Below are positions 29,779 through 38,290 of a stretch of 64,000 nt of DNA, one piece after another (position 1 is the first letter of the stretch; every line of letters starts with the position of its first letter). A program made the translations under genes and the position numbers. Location of the stretch: NCBI RefSeq assembly GCF_947259345.1, contig NZ_CAMYLS010000033.1, positions 62,001 through 126,000 of the forward strand. The letters run 5' to 3'. The DNA comes from an uncultured Maricaulis sp. Lineage in GTDB: Bacteria; Pseudomonadota; Alphaproteobacteria; Caulobacterales; Maricaulaceae. The notes beneath the pieces are model-generated. The model had not been told where the DNA came from and ran no database searches. It worked only from the letters and a program-made list of their open reading frames with translations.

Positions 29779-31140
29779 TTAAGCGCGAGCCGGGGAACCG
29801 GCACCGGAGCGATTGCGCCGACGTGGACGTTTCGCGCCACCGCCGCCATGGCTTCCACCCGATGACTGACCGCCACCGGCTGAGCGCGGACGGCCACCGC
29901 CCTGCCCTTGCGGACGTCCACCGCCAGTGAAGGCCTTCTTGCGCGCGGGGCGCTGCTGCTTCTTCTGCGAGGCTGCCGGGGTGGCATTCTTGGCTTCAGC
30001 CAGGAATTTGTCTTCATCACCCAGATAGACGCGCTCGATATCGAGGCCGGTCAGGCGCTCGATATCCCGCAGATATTCATACTCGCCCGGCTCGCACATG
30101 GAGACGGCGACACCGGACTTGCCGGCGCGCGCCGTCCGACCGATGCGGTGGACATAGGCTTCGGGAATATTCGGCAGGTCGTGATTGACGACGTGCGAGA
30201 CATTGTCGACGTCGATGCCGCGTGCGGCGATGTCGGTTGCGACCAGGATTTTTACGGAACCGGTCTTGAAGCCATCTAGCGCCTTGATGCGCTGGGCCTG
30301 GGACTTGTTGCCGTGGATCGCCGCAGACTTCAGGCCGAAATCCACCAGATGGCGATTGATCTTGTCGGCGCCATGCTTGGTGCGAGAGAAGACGATGGCC
30401 CGCTCAACAGCACGATCCGACATCAGCTCAAGCAGGAGGTCCTTCTTGGATTCCTTGGGCAGCAGAACCACGGACTGCTCAATCCGCTCGATCGGGCGCG
30501 AAGCCGGCGCGACCGAGACCTGTTTGGGATCATCCAGCATCTCGTGCGCCAGGGCGCGGATCGGTTTCGGCATGGTGGCCGAGAGCAGTGCTGTCTGGCG
30601 CTTTTTCGGCAGGAAGCCGACAATCTTGCGGATTGCAGGGAAGAAACCGAGATCCAGCATCTGGTCGGCTTCATCCAGAATCAGCGTCGTCGTCTGATTG
30701 AGGCGCACAGCACCGGATTCCATAAGGTCGAGCAAACGGCCCGGCGTCGCCACCAGAACGTCCACACCCTTGGACAAGGCGCGAATCTGCGGTCCCGGCT
30801 TCACACCGCCAACGATGAGGGTGGATGAGACGCGCATATGGCGGCCATAGCCGCGCACATTCTCGAGAATCTGGGCGGACAGCTCGCGCGTTGGCGAGAG
30901 GATCAGGGCGCGGCACGTCTTGGGCTGCGGCCGCTGATCCTGCTCCAGGATGCTGTTGAGGATCGGCAAGGTGAAGGCGGCCGTCTTGCCGGTGCCCGTC
31001 TGGGCGATTCCGAGGACGTCACGGCCCTCGATCATGGCGGGAATCACTTCGCACTGGATCGGGGTCGGGGTTTCATACCCTTCATCGGTCAAAGCGCGGA
31101 GAATGGGCTCGGCCAGGCCGAGATCAGTAAACTGGGTCAA
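29779..31140 (-). CDS. DEAD-box RNA helicase (RhlE-like)
   Basis: This ATP-dependent RNA helicase probably acts in ribosome assembly or RNA decay. The 453 residues show the Q motif region (PTPIQCEVIPAMIEGRDVLGIAQTGTGKT, Walker A near 46-53), PTRELS, TPGRLLD, LDEADQML, LSATMP, ATDIAARGIDVDNVSHVVNHDLP and HRIGRTARAGKSG. After the two RecA-like domains (to about residue 370) comes an 80-residue Arg/Gly/Lys-rich tail typical of RhlE. The likely start is a TTG at 31138-31140, because a stop codon lies two codons upstream and no earlier ATG is in frame. It is convergent with the EAL gene. Confidence 0.93.
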   Translation of the reverse strand: MTQFTDLGLAEPILRALTDEGYETPTPIQCEVIPAMIEGRDVLGIAQTGTGKTAAFTLPILNSILEQDQRPQPKTCRALILSPTRELSAQILENVRGYGRHMRVSSTLIVGGVKPGPQIRALSKGVDVLVATPGRLLDLMESGAVRLNQTTTLILDEADQMLDLGFFPAIRKIVGFLPKKRQTALLSATMPKPIRALAHEMLDDPKQVSVAPASRPIERIEQSVVLLPKESKKDLLLELMSDRAVERAIVFSRTKHGADKINRHLVDFGLKSAAIHGNKSQAQRIKALDGFKTGSVKILVATDIAARGIDVDNVSHVVNHDLPNIPEAYVHRIGRTARAGKSGVAVSMCEPGEYEYLRDIERLTGLDIERVYLGDEDKFLAEAKNATPAASQKKQQRPARKKAFTGGGRPQGQGGGRPRSAGGGQSSGGSHGGGGAKRPRRRNRSGAGSPARA

Positions 31141-31483
31141 AAATCAATATCTTTCTCGGGAATCGGGCGGCGCCACAGCGTCCAGCCGGATCCTTGGGGT
31201 TTTGCGTTGCGGAAGCTTGCGTAGATCAGCTGCCAATTGACTGGCGCCGGACCTGGCACCGCGGTGGCAATGATCAATACGCGCCGGATCACCGACGGAC
31301 AGTCTCGCCAACGCCTGCCGTTGCAGCCACATGGCTGCCTACACGCGGCAGGTCGTGAGCGGCGTGTCCCATGTTTCGCCGGGCATGGCAAATCATTTCG
31401 CAATTGCAGCAAGAGGCCGCATTGACAGTTAAGGGCCTCCGCGTGAGTGTGAACAGCGTTTACTTCTCTTATCGAGACCTGAT
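31141..31483. other. 343-base divergent promoter region
   Basis: This gap separates the divergent helicase (minus) and PF10118 (plus) genes and should hold both promoters. The open frames that cross it have no ribosome sites or recognisable products. On the plus strand a TTGACA-like -35 element lies near 31420, and an imperfect palindrome lies at 31449-31463 (separate entry). No RNA gene or riboswitch was recognised. The helicase leader on the minus strand is moderately AT-rich close to the TTG start. Confidence 0.5.
31449..31463 (+). promoter_or_regulatory. possible operator upstream of the PF10118 gene
   Basis: GTGAAC-AGC-GTTTAC is an imperfect palindrome (5 of 6 arm positions pair) ending 21 bases before the ATG at 31484. 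Its size and position suit a repressor site, for example of a TetR-type regulator. No regulator gene lies next to it, and the TetR gene of the window is 4.5 kb away. Weak, by eye only. Confidence 0.25.
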
Positions 31484-32335
31484 ATGCCCCGCACAAAAAC
31501 CCCGACCGACCTCGTCATCACGCCGCGCAATCGACGCTTCAAGGATACGCCCGGACGCGGCCGCTGGTGGATGGGCGGCGATGCTGTGGCCACGGCCTGG
31601 CACAATGCTCTCTCCGTGACCTTTCCGGCCGGCGAGACCTTCTTCATCGAGAGTGTTCGCCGGTTCCAGAAGAGCGTTCCCGACGAACTCGCGGCCCAGA
31701 TCAAGGACTTCGCACGCCAGGAAGCCTTCCATACGCGCGAGCACAATGCCTTCAACCAACGCGTCATCGACGATGGGTATGATGTCAGCGACGCACTGGC
31801 GACCGTCGAGGAAAGCCTCGCGCACGCCCGCGAAGGTCACCCGGTCGCCCAGCTCAGCATCACGGTCTCGCTGGAGCATTTCACCGCCATCTTCGCCCAT
31901 CTCGCGCTGAAGGATGTGACTCTCTACGCCGATACCGATCGAGAATCGCAACGCATGTGGCTCTGGCATGCGATCGAGGAGGTCGAGCACAAGAGTGTCG
32001 CCTTCGACACCTATGCCCACATCATGCGCGATGTGAAACCGCTGAAACGCTGGGGCATCCGCTGCACCGTCTTTGCCCGTGTTTCCCGCGACTTTGTGTT
32101 CAAGCGCTGGCGCGAATGCCTCGCCCTGCTTGCCCAGGACGGTATTACAGGCCTGAAAGCACGATCGCGACTGGCCTGGTATCTGTGGGGCCGTCCCGGC
32201 GTTTTGCGCCGCGTCCTGCCAGCCTGGTTCGCCTATTTTCAGCCCGGTTTTCACCCCTGGCAGATCGATGATCGCCATCTGATCGCCGAGACAGAGGCCC
32301 GTCTCGACCTCGCAGAGCCTGTGGCGGCCGAGTAA
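31484..32335 (+). CDS. predicted metal-dependent hydrolase, PF10118 family
   Basis: The 283-residue protein belongs to the ferritin-like PF10118 family, labelled metal-dependent hydrolase; no reaction is established to my knowledge. Di-metal ligands are visible as GETFFIESVRRF, FARQEAFHTREHNAFN (ExxH), ITVSLEHFTAIFAH and LWHAIEEVEHKSVAFDTY (second ExxH), which is the carboxylate-bridged di-iron pattern. The ATG at 31484 is preceded by a GAGAC ribosome site. It is a single-gene unit: its own promoter region lies upstream and a strong terminator follows about 30 bases after the stop. Related genes often sit by TetR regulators of fatty-acid genes, but not here. Confidence 0.85.
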   Translation: MPRTKTPTDLVITPRNRRFKDTPGRGRWWMGGDAVATAWHNALSVTFPAGETFFIESVRRFQKSVPDELAAQIKDFARQEAFHTREHNAFNQRVIDDGYDVSDALATVEESLAHAREGHPVAQLSITVSLEHFTAIFAHLALKDVTLYADTDRESQRMWLWHAIEEVEHKSVAFDTYAHIMRDVKPLKRWGIRCTVFARVSRDFVFKRWRECLALLAQDGITGLKARSRLAWYLWGRPGVLRRVLPAWFAYFQPGFHPWQIDDRHLIAETEARLDLAEPVAAE

Positions 32336-32361
32336 CCGCACATCCCAGCGCTGAAACGCAA

Positions 32362-32390
32362 ATGGCCGCCCCGAGGGGCGGCCATCTTGT
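32362..32390 (+). terminator. intrinsic terminator after the PF10118 gene
   Basis: A perfect 11-base stem (ATGGCCGCCCC at 32362-32372 with GGGGCGGCCAT at 32375-32385) is closed by a tiny loop and followed by CTTGTTTG. It lies 26 bases after the stop codon at 32335. The minus-strand tRNA-Asp ends 24 bases away on the other side, so the hairpin may stop transcription from both directions. Confidence 0.8.
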
Positions 32391-32413
32391 TTGCGCGATT
32401 TCCCGAAAGGAAA

Positions 32414-32490
<77 letters not shown>

Positions 32491-32594
32491 GTAAGGCGTC
32501 TCGCCGAAGCGAGGTGCGTTGTTTATGAGCAGAGCGCGGTGCGGTCAAGCGGGTTTCAGCACGCTTTGCAGACCGATTGCAGATCGAATGCAGT

Positions 32595-33896
32595 CTACCC
32601 CTGTCGGACGGAAAAATGTCGCCGCGCCCAGCCGTCGGTCACGCGCAATGTGGCTACGATCAAAGCCTGGAGGTCCTCTGCGCTGATCACAAAGGGTGGC
32701 ATGAGATAGATGATGTTGTTGAACGGGCGGACCCAGACACCGGCATCGACGAATTCCGCCTTCAGGACGTTCAGCTCGGGCAGGCTCGCCATCTCGATCA
32801 CACCAATCGCGCCTTGCCAACGCACATTGACCACGCCGGGAATGTCCCGCGCCTGAGGTAAAAGGGCGGCGAACATCGATTCGATGGCATGGACCTGCGC
32901 AAGCCGCGGCTCGCGCTCGAACAGGTCGAGCGAGGCACTGGCGGCGGCGCAGGCGGCCGGATTGCCCATATAGGTAGGGCCGTGCATCAGGGCCTTGCCA
33001 GCATCCTCATCCCAGAAGGTTTCGAACAATCGCGTGGACGCAATTGCCGCCGCAAGCGGCAGGGTGCCGCCCGTCAGCGCCTTGGAGACCGTCATGATGT
33101 CGGGCGTGACACCGGCCTTCTCAGCGGCGAACAGCGTCCCCAGGCGACCAAAGCCGGTCATGATCTCGTCGAAGATCAGGGGCAGGCCGTGCTGATCGCA
33201 CAAGGCACGCAGGGAGCGCAGCGTCTCGGCATCATGGAATCGCATCCCCCCGGCGCCTTGGACCAAGGGCTCAACAACCACCCCGGCCAGGTTTGGCGCC
33301 TGCTCCTCCATCAATGCAGCGAGGCTATCATGGCTTTGCTCATCAACCGGCAGATCTGCGATCACCTGACGCGCGATCGCGCCGGCAAACAGGGTGTGCA
33401 TCCCCTCCTCCGGGTCACAGACCGACATGGTGGCCAGCGTGTCGCCATGATAACCACCGCGGAATGCGAGAAAGCGGGTCCGCCCGCGCTCGCCCCGATT
33501 GATGAAAGACTGAACCGCTATCTTCATCGCGATCTCGACCGAAACCGAACCGGACTCGCAAAAAAAGACATGGTTGAGATCACCGGGTGCGAGATCGGCC
33601 AGGCGACGCGCCAAAACCTCGGCCGGCTGATGCGTCAGACCGCCCAGCATGACGTGCGGCACGGCATCAAGCTGGGCCTTCACCGCCTGGATGATATGAG
33701 GGTGGCGGTAGCCATGGCAGACGGTCCACCAGGACGACACGCCATCGATGAGCTCACGCCCGTCCTCGAGGCGAATCCGCACGCCCTCAGCGCTTGCCAC
33801 AGGCAGGCCCGGCGGCGTCGTTTTCATCTGGGCATAGGGCCGCCACAGCGCATGTTCGGCAGGCTCGAAGCTCAGCTTGTCTGCATCCTTGTTCAT
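32595..33896 (-). CDS. bioA: adenosylmethionine-8-amino-7-oxononanoate aminotransferase
   Basis: BioA converts KAPA to DAPA in biotin synthesis, using S-adenosylmethionine as amino donor and PLP as cofactor. The 433 residues show the class III aminotransferase layout: [62 protein letters not shown] (PLP-stacking tyrosine), [44 protein letters not shown] with the PLP lysine in SKALTGG, and [19 protein letters not shown] and the H-G-P-T-Y-M-G-N motif are diagnostic of BioA. It is divergent from bioF with only 43 bases between, so the promoters overlap. No BirA- or BioR-type operator was recognised in that gap. Confidence 0.95.
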   Translation of the reverse strand: MNKDADKLSFEPAEHALWRPYAQMKTTPPGLPVASAEGVRIRLEDGRELIDGVSSWWTVCHGYRHPHIIQAVKAQLDAVPHVMLGGLTHQPAEVLARRLADLAPGDLNHVFFCESGSVSVEIAMKIAVQSFINRGERGRTRFLAFRGGYHGDTLATMSVCDPEEGMHTLFAGAIARQVIADLPVDEQSHDSLAALMEEQAPNLAGVVVEPLVQGAGGMRFHDAETLRSLRALCDQHGLPLIFDEIMTGFGRLGTLFAAEKAGVTPDIMTVSKALTGGTLPLAAAIASTRLFETFWDEDAGKALMHGPTYMGNPAACAAASASLDLFEREPRLAQVHAIESMFAALLPQARDIPGVVNVRWQGAIGVIEMASLPELNVLKAEFVDAGVWVRPFNNIIYLMPPFVISAEDLQALIVATLRVTDGWARRHFSVRQG

Positions 33897-33939
33897 GTGG
33901 AGGCTTTAGCAGGCCACAATTCTGTGCGACAGGCTTTCT

Positions 33940-35118
33940 ATGACATCCGCGCATGCTTCCCTTGATCGTTTCGCGGCCGGCAAGCTGGCCGGGCTCGACC
34001 GGCGCAATCTGCGACGCCATTTGCAGGAAACCCGTCCGCTTGGCGGTGCGCGCGTGGAGCGCAAGGGGCAGCGCCTCGTCAATGCCTGCTCCAATGACTA
34101 TCTCGGCCTGGCGCAGCATCCCGACGTGATCGAGGCTGCCTGTACCGCCAGCCGCACTTATGGCGCCGGGTCAGGCGCTTCACGACTGGTCACGGGCGGG
34201 CATCCGCTCCTGTTCGAACTTGAGCGCCGCCTTGCGGCCTTCAAGCAGACCGAGGACTGCGTGATCTTCGGCTCGGGCTATCTGGCCAACCTCGCCATCA
34301 CGCCCGCCCTGGCTGGTAAGGGCGACCTGGTCCTCGTCGATGCCCTCGCCCATGCCTGTCTCCATGCCGGTGCCCGCCTGTCCGGCGCACGCGTGGAAAC
34401 TTTCAAACACAACGACATGACCGACCTGGCCGATCAGCTCAGCACCCTGCGCAGCTCACACCGTCGTGCCCTGATCCTCACCGATGGCGTTTTTTCGATG
34501 GATGGCGACCTGGCGCCGCTTCCCGACCTGCTTGCACTGGCCGAGCGACATGATGCCTGGGCATTGGTGGATGATGCACACGGCGTCGGCGTGATCGGCG
34601 AAGGCCGGGGCACCGCCCATGCCTTCACACCGCCGGCGCTGGCGCCCCTGCAAATGGGCACATTGTCAAAGGCGTTGGGAAGCTATGGTGGTTATGTCTG
34701 TGCCTCTCGATCCGTCTGTGAGTTACTGCGAACCCGCGCCCGCCCCCTCGTCTTCACGACCGCGCTGCCGCCGGCCTGCATCGCGGCGGCACTCGCCGCA
34801 CTGGATCTGATCGAAAACGACCCCGCGCTGCGTGAGCGGCCGATGCTATTGGCGCAACGGTTTTGTCGATCCCTGGGCCTGGCCGCTCCGAGATCTCCCA
34901 TCGTGCCGATCCTGATCGGCTCCGAGACCGCCGCCCTGCAAGCGTCTGCACAATTGGAGTCGGCTGGCTTTCTGGTCACGGCGATTCGGCCACCAACCGT
35001 GCCTCGCGGCACATCACGGCTGCGCATCACTTTCAGCGCGGCACAGGATGAAGCGGATGTGGATCGCCTCGCCCGGTCACTCAAGACAATCCTCCAAACT
35101 GCCGAGGCGGCCGAGTAA
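33940..35118 (+). CDS. bioF: 8-amino-7-oxononanoate synthase
   Basis: BioF condenses pimeloyl-thioester and alanine to KAPA with PLP. The 392-residue protein has NACSNDYLGLAQHPDVIEAA, TYGAGSGASRLVTGGHPLLFELERRLAAFK, GSGYLANLA, DALAHACLHAGARLSGA, LVDDAHGVGVIGEGRG and MGTLSKALGSYGGYV (PLP lysine in SKALGSYGG), which separate it from glycine C-acetyltransferase and ALA synthase by context. The ATG at 33940 is the first in frame. The stop overlaps the bioD start by 1 base (TAATG). It shares a 43-base promoter gap with bioA. Confidence 0.94.
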   Translation: MTSAHASLDRFAAGKLAGLDRRNLRRHLQETRPLGGARVERKGQRLVNACSNDYLGLAQHPDVIEAACTASRTYGAGSGASRLVTGGHPLLFELERRLAAFKQTEDCVIFGSGYLANLAITPALAGKGDLVLVDALAHACLHAGARLSGARVETFKHNDMTDLADQLSTLRSSHRRALILTDGVFSMDGDLAPLPDLLALAERHDAWALVDDAHGVGVIGEGRGTAHAFTPPALAPLQMGTLSKALGSYGGYVCASRSVCELLRTRARPLVFTTALPPACIAAALAALDLIENDPALRERPMLLAQRFCRSLGLAAPRSPIVPILIGSETAALQASAQLESAGFLVTAIRPPTVPRGTSRLRITFSAAQDEADVDRLARSLKTILQTAEAAE

Positions 35119-35783
35119 TGCGTCCGCTCTTCATCACCGGAACCGGAACTGATATCGGCAAGACCCACATTTTGTGTGCCCTGATCAGCGCCTGGCGCGC
35201 CAACGGCAAGACAATGCGTGTGCTCAAGCCGGTCATTTCGGGCTTCGACCAGTCCGCGCTAAACGAGACCGACACGATCCGCCTGATGCGCGCGAATGAC
35301 GATCCACTGACCGGTGAAGGCGTTCAGGCTGTCTCGCCTTGGCGCTTCAGGGCGCCGCTCTCGCCTGACCTGGCTGCCCGCAAGGAGCGTCGCGAACTTG
35401 CCCTCGACCGGATTGTCAGCTGGTGCCTCGATCACATTGACCGTGAAGTCCCGACGGTCATCGAAGGCGCCGGAGGTGTGATGTCACCCATCGCCTCGGA
35501 CGGACTTAATCTCGACCTCATACGCGAGCTCGATGCCCGACCCGTGCTTGTCGCTGGCAGTTATCTTGGCACGATCTCGCATACGCTGACGGCCCTGCGC
35601 GTGCTGGACGGCCGCTGCACGGTGATCCTCAATGATCATCCGCAGAGCGAAACGCCGGTTGCCGAGACGGCCGCCACAATCAGCCGCTTCGCCTCGCGTG
35701 CCGATGTGCGTGTTTTCGATCCGGAGAACCCCGGCGCCCTGCTGGATCTGTTTGAAAGCGCCACTGACACGCTGCTCGACTAA
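35118..35783 (+). CDS. bioD: dethiobiotin synthetase
   Basis: BioD closes the ureido ring of dethiobiotin from DAPA, CO2 and ATP. The 221-residue P-loop protein begins MRPLFITGTGTDIGKTHILCAL (modified Walker A GTGTDIGKT), then VLKPVISGFD (substrate lysine motif KP), SPWRFRAPLSPDLAARKE (the SPHLAA-like region), and VIEGAGGVMSPI (second ATP motif EGAGG). It overlaps bioF by 1 base, forming bioFD. bioB and bioC are not in the window. The tRNA-Val gene lies 21 bases downstream on the other strand; no terminator is visible between them. Confidence 0.93.
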   Translation: MRPLFITGTGTDIGKTHILCALISAWRANGKTMRVLKPVISGFDQSALNETDTIRLMRANDDPLTGEGVQAVSPWRFRAPLSPDLAARKERRELALDRIVSWCLDHIDREVPTVIEGAGGVMSPIASDGLNLDLIRELDARPVLVAGSYLGTISHTLTALRVLDGRCTVILNDHPQSETPVAETAATISRFASRADVRVFDPENPGALLDLFESATDTLLD

Positions 35784-35804
35784 CAGCGTTACGTGATCAG
35801 GGAA

Positions 35805-35880
35805 TGGTGGGCGGTGAGGGGCTCGAACCCCCGACCCTCTCGGTGTAAACGAGATGCTCTCCCAGCTGAGCTAACCGCCC
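35805..35880 (-). tRNA. tRNA-Val (TAC)
   Basis: The 76-base gene begins GGGCGGTTAGCTCAGCTGGG at 35880. Acceptor GGGCGGT/ACCGCCC, anticodon stem TCTCG/CGAGA with loop TTTACAC (anticodon TAC), T-loop GTTCGAGC, discriminator A and encoded CCA at 35807-35805 are all present. It decodes valine GTA and GTG codons. It lies convergent to bioD and about 70 bases from the TetR gene. Confidence 0.97.
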
Positions 35881-35951
35881 GGTCCATACCGCCCGTTTTC
35901 CGGGCGAGGTGGCGCTTGTAATGCCTTGAGGGCCGCCCGCGCAAGCCCGTC

Positions 35952-36593
35952 TCACCGCCGCGCTGCAGCATCCCGGATGAAGGCACCTACTATCATCTCG
36001 ATCTGGCTCATCGCCGCATCCATCGGCGAATCGTAGGATGCGTTGGGCAGAACAATCAGAACAATGCCATGCACCGCCGCCCATAGCGCCCGAGCCGCAG
36101 CTTCTCGCTGAGACTGGCCTTCCAGACCAGGCGCCGGTGCGAGCACATCGATGACGAGATTGAACAACTCGTCTTCGTATTGGGTGTAGTAGCGCGGCGC
36201 GGTTCCCGACTGACGCCGATTGAAAGTCAAGAGGGCCCGCCAGCGAGCGTCTTCCCGGGTGACGAAGTCGACATAGGCTCGTGCCAGAACCATCACGCGG
36301 CCATGAACATCGCTTTCATCCAGACCGGACTTGGCCAGCGCATCGCGGTGATGAGCCGCGAAGTCCCGGTAGGTCAGCATATTCAGCTCGCGCACCAGGT
36401 CGTCGATATCGCCGAACAGCTTGTAGATGGACCCGACACTGACCCCGGCCCGTTCGGCAATCGCCCGCGCTTTCATGCCCTTGAGGCCTTCTTCTGCGAG
36501 TAATTGGCCGGCGGCAGCCAGCGCTTGGGCGCGCGCTTCCGGTGCCAGCGCCGGGCGACCGCGAGGACGGGCTGAATCCTGAGTATCTGTCAT
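35952..36593 (-). CDS. TetR-family transcriptional regulator
   Basis: The 213-residue protein has an N-terminal TetR helix-turn-helix: APEARAQALAAAGQLLAEEGLKGMKARAIAERAGVSVGSIYKLFGDIDDLVRELN (about residues 14-68). The C-terminal part (DARWRALLTFNRR...AARALWAAVHGIVLIVLPNASYDSPMDAAMSQIEMIVGAFI) looks like the TetR_C WHG domain. The start is the ATG at 36591-36593 (MTDTQDSARPRGRPA), with AGGACAAG before it; the frame stays open upstream but that part has no family match. The ligand and targets are unknown. The 263 bases upstream, up to the pheA stop, hold no other gene I can support. Confidence 0.85.
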   Translation of the reverse strand: MTDTQDSARPRGRPALAPEARAQALAAAGQLLAEEGLKGMKARAIAERAGVSVGSIYKLFGDIDDLVRELNMLTYRDFAAHHRDALAKSGLDESDVHGRVMVLARAYVDFVTREDARWRALLTFNRRQSGTAPRYYTQYEDELFNLVIDVLAPAPGLEGQSQREAAARALWAAVHGIVLIVLPNASYDSPMDAAMSQIEMIVGAFIRDAAARR

Positions 36594-36856
36594 CTTGTCC
36601 TGATACCTCCAGCCGCGCCTCCGAACAATGTTCATTATTCGGCCCGCCTGCCTGGTATCCCAAAGCCCAAACCTCGGATCCGCGACCTGCGTATCGACGC
36701 GAATACTGGATTTCCGCCACGGACCAACCGGCACCACAATCAGCCGCCCGCGCCAGAACATCAGGAAAGTAGCTGCTTGCGCGTACGGCTCGACAAACAA
36801 GCAACGCATTTCGCTCCAACGAACCGCTGTCTGGGATCATCAATCCCCCTCTCCGC

Positions 36857-38011
36857 CTATTCGGCAACCGAGACCTTGTCGATCGCGTCCATGGCATAGC
36901 AGCCCAGCAATTTGATCTCCCGGGTATGCGCTTCCAGCACGGACATGGATTCCTTGATCTTCCGGTCCTCGAGATGGCCCTCGACATCCATGATGAACAT
37001 CTCTTCCCACGGGTTGCCGGCGATGGGACGGGACTCCAGCTTCACCAGATTGATTTCATTATCGCGAAACCCCAAAAGGGCATCGACCAGCGAGCCGGGC
37101 GTATCGCGCGTGGTGAACATCATTGAGGTCTTGCACTCAACCTCCCGGGTCGGAAGCTTCGACTTGCGGCCGATGACAATGAATCGCGTGATATTCTGTT
37201 CATGGTCGCCGACATTGCGTTCCAGAATATCCATCCCGAAGAGACGCGCAGCGTCTTCCCCGGCAACCGCGACAGCCGTGTCATCATCTTCCAGCAAGCG
37301 CTCCAGCGCCCGCGTCGTCGAGGCGGCCATATGGGTCTCCAGCTCGGGGTGTGACGCGATATAGCGTCGGCACTGCGCAAGCGCCTGGGGATGCCCGAAG
37401 ACCCGGCGCACACGCCCCTGCCCGCTGGCCCGTCCGACCAGACAATGATCCACCCGCAACAGGAATTCCCCGATGATTTGGGTGTGGGAGTTGATGAGGA
37501 TGTCATAGACCTCATTGATCGAACCGGTCGTGGTGTTCTCGATGGGGATGACACCGTAATCGACCTCGGCATTCTCGACCGCGCGGAAGATCGAGACGAA
37601 ATCCCGTTTGGGTGAAGGGATAACCGTCGCATTGCGGCGCTGAAAGACTTTCTGGGCGGCGATATGGCTGTAGCTACCCGGTCCGCCGAGATAGGCGACA
37701 CTGGCCTCGTTGAGCTCGTCATTGCGCATCGAGTCGAAATTCTCGCGCTGACGACGGATCGAAGCCTCGAACAGGGCATGGAAAAGGGTTTCCACGAGTT
37801 CAGGCGACACCCCCTTCTCGGCGCCACGTTCTATCGCGGCCCGCAAGACCTCTCGTTCCCGCTCACGGTCACGGACCGGACTACCAGACCGCGCTTTCTC
37901 CTTGAGGATTTCCTCCACAAGATCCGAGCGCCGGGCGATGGCATCGATCAATTCCCGATCAATCTCGCTGATCGCACTGCGGATATCCTCCCGCGTCATT
38001 TCCGTGGTCAT
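36857..38011 (-). CDS. pheA: bifunctional chorismate mutase/prephenate dehydratase
   Basis: PheA makes phenylpyruvate from chorismate via prephenate, the committed route to phenylalanine. The 384 residues hold an AroQ chorismate mutase domain (about 1-90: IRSAISEIDRELIDAIARRSDLVEEILKEKAR), a prephenate dehydratase domain (about 105-285: VAYLGGPGSYSH, GVIPIENTTTGSINEVYD, NITRFIVIG with the catalytic TRF motif) and a C-terminal ACT domain (about 300-375: GSLVDALLGF, KLESRPI with the ESRP phenylalanine-binding motif). So it should be feedback-inhibited by phenylalanine. I use the ATG at 38009-38011, which follows GGGACG. Expression is probably controlled by the attenuator just upstream. Confidence 0.95.
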   Translation of the reverse strand: MTTEMTREDIRSAISEIDRELIDAIARRSDLVEEILKEKARSGSPVRDREREREVLRAAIERGAEKGVSPELVETLFHALFEASIRRQRENFDSMRNDELNEASVAYLGGPGSYSHIAAQKVFQRRNATVIPSPKRDFVSIFRAVENAEVDYGVIPIENTTTGSINEVYDILINSHTQIIGEFLLRVDHCLVGRASGQGRVRRVFGHPQALAQCRRYIASHPELETHMAASTTRALERLLEDDDTAVAVAGEDAARLFGMDILERNVGDHEQNITRFIVIGRKSKLPTREVECKTSMMFTTRDTPGSLVDALLGFRDNEINLVKLESRPIAGNPWEEMFIMDVEGHLEDRKIKESMSVLEAHTREIKLLGCYAMDAIDKVSVAE

Positions 38012-38039
38012 ACCGGTCGTCCCTTCACACAATAAAAAA

Positions 38040-38107
38040 GGCCTCCCCGTGGGGGAGGCCCTGGTTCCGCTGCGCTTTCACACAAGCTAGCCGGCCACCG
38101 CCCCCAC
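38040..38107 (-). promoter_or_regulatory. pheA transcription attenuator (terminator with competing antiterminator)
   Basis: A terminator hairpin, GGCCTCCCC/GGGGAGGCC on the minus strand (38060-38052 with 38048-38040, 3-base loop), is followed by TTTTTTATTG just 29 bases before the pheA ATG. An alternative pairing is encoded: GTGGGGG (38107-38101) and GGCC (38096-38093), inside the leader codons, are exact complements of CCCCCAC (38055-38049) and GGCC (38060-38057) in the terminator. The two structures exclude each other. A ribosome stalled at the Phe/Tyr codons upstream would leave the antiterminator free; one reaching the stop codon would cover it and allow termination. Confidence 0.85.
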
Positions 38108-38158
38108 CGAGGTTGCGTTGGTAAAATAGGCCGCAAAGAAATACGTCGCGCTTGTCAT
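38087..38158 (-). CDS. pheL: pheA leader peptide (23 aa)
   Basis: This 23-residue open frame starts MTSATYFFAAYFTNATSV and ends GAVAG. Five of residues 6-12 are aromatic (Tyr, Phe, Phe, Tyr, Phe), far above chance, and it lies directly before a mutually exclusive terminator/antiterminator pair and pheA. This is the layout of a phenylalanine-sensing attenuation leader. No ribosome site precedes the ATG. A weak promoter (TTGACC at 38194-38189, 17-base spacer, CACTCT) would place the transcript start at or next to the ATG, so the leader may be translated from a leaderless mRNA, as known for the rhizobial trp leader. That promoter is tentative. Confidence 0.82.
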   Translation of the reverse strand: MTSATYFFAAYFTNATSVGAVAG

Positions 38159-38227
38159 GGTGATGAGAGTGGCCGGAGGCCGCCGCACGGTCAATGCACT
38201 TTGTGCGCGCCAGTCGGAATATTTTGC

Positions 38228-38262
38228 ACAAAAATGGCCGGAGAAAACGTCTCCGGCCAAGA
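38228..38262 (-). terminator. intrinsic terminator of lon
   Basis: On the minus strand TGGCCGGAGA-CGTTT-TCTCCGGCCA (38259-38235) is a perfect 10-bp stem with a 5-base loop, followed by TTTTTG. It lies about 30 bases after the lon stop codon and separates lon from the pheA leader region. Confidence 0.88.
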
Positions 38263-38290
38263 TTGTTTCAAATGAAACGACTTTCAGCGC

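Noticed and set aside
38025-38231. A minus-strand frame with a HSHHH run across the pheA leader
   Set aside because: It is a different frame over the attenuator; the Phe/Tyr-rich leader with its matched antiterminator is the better explanation.
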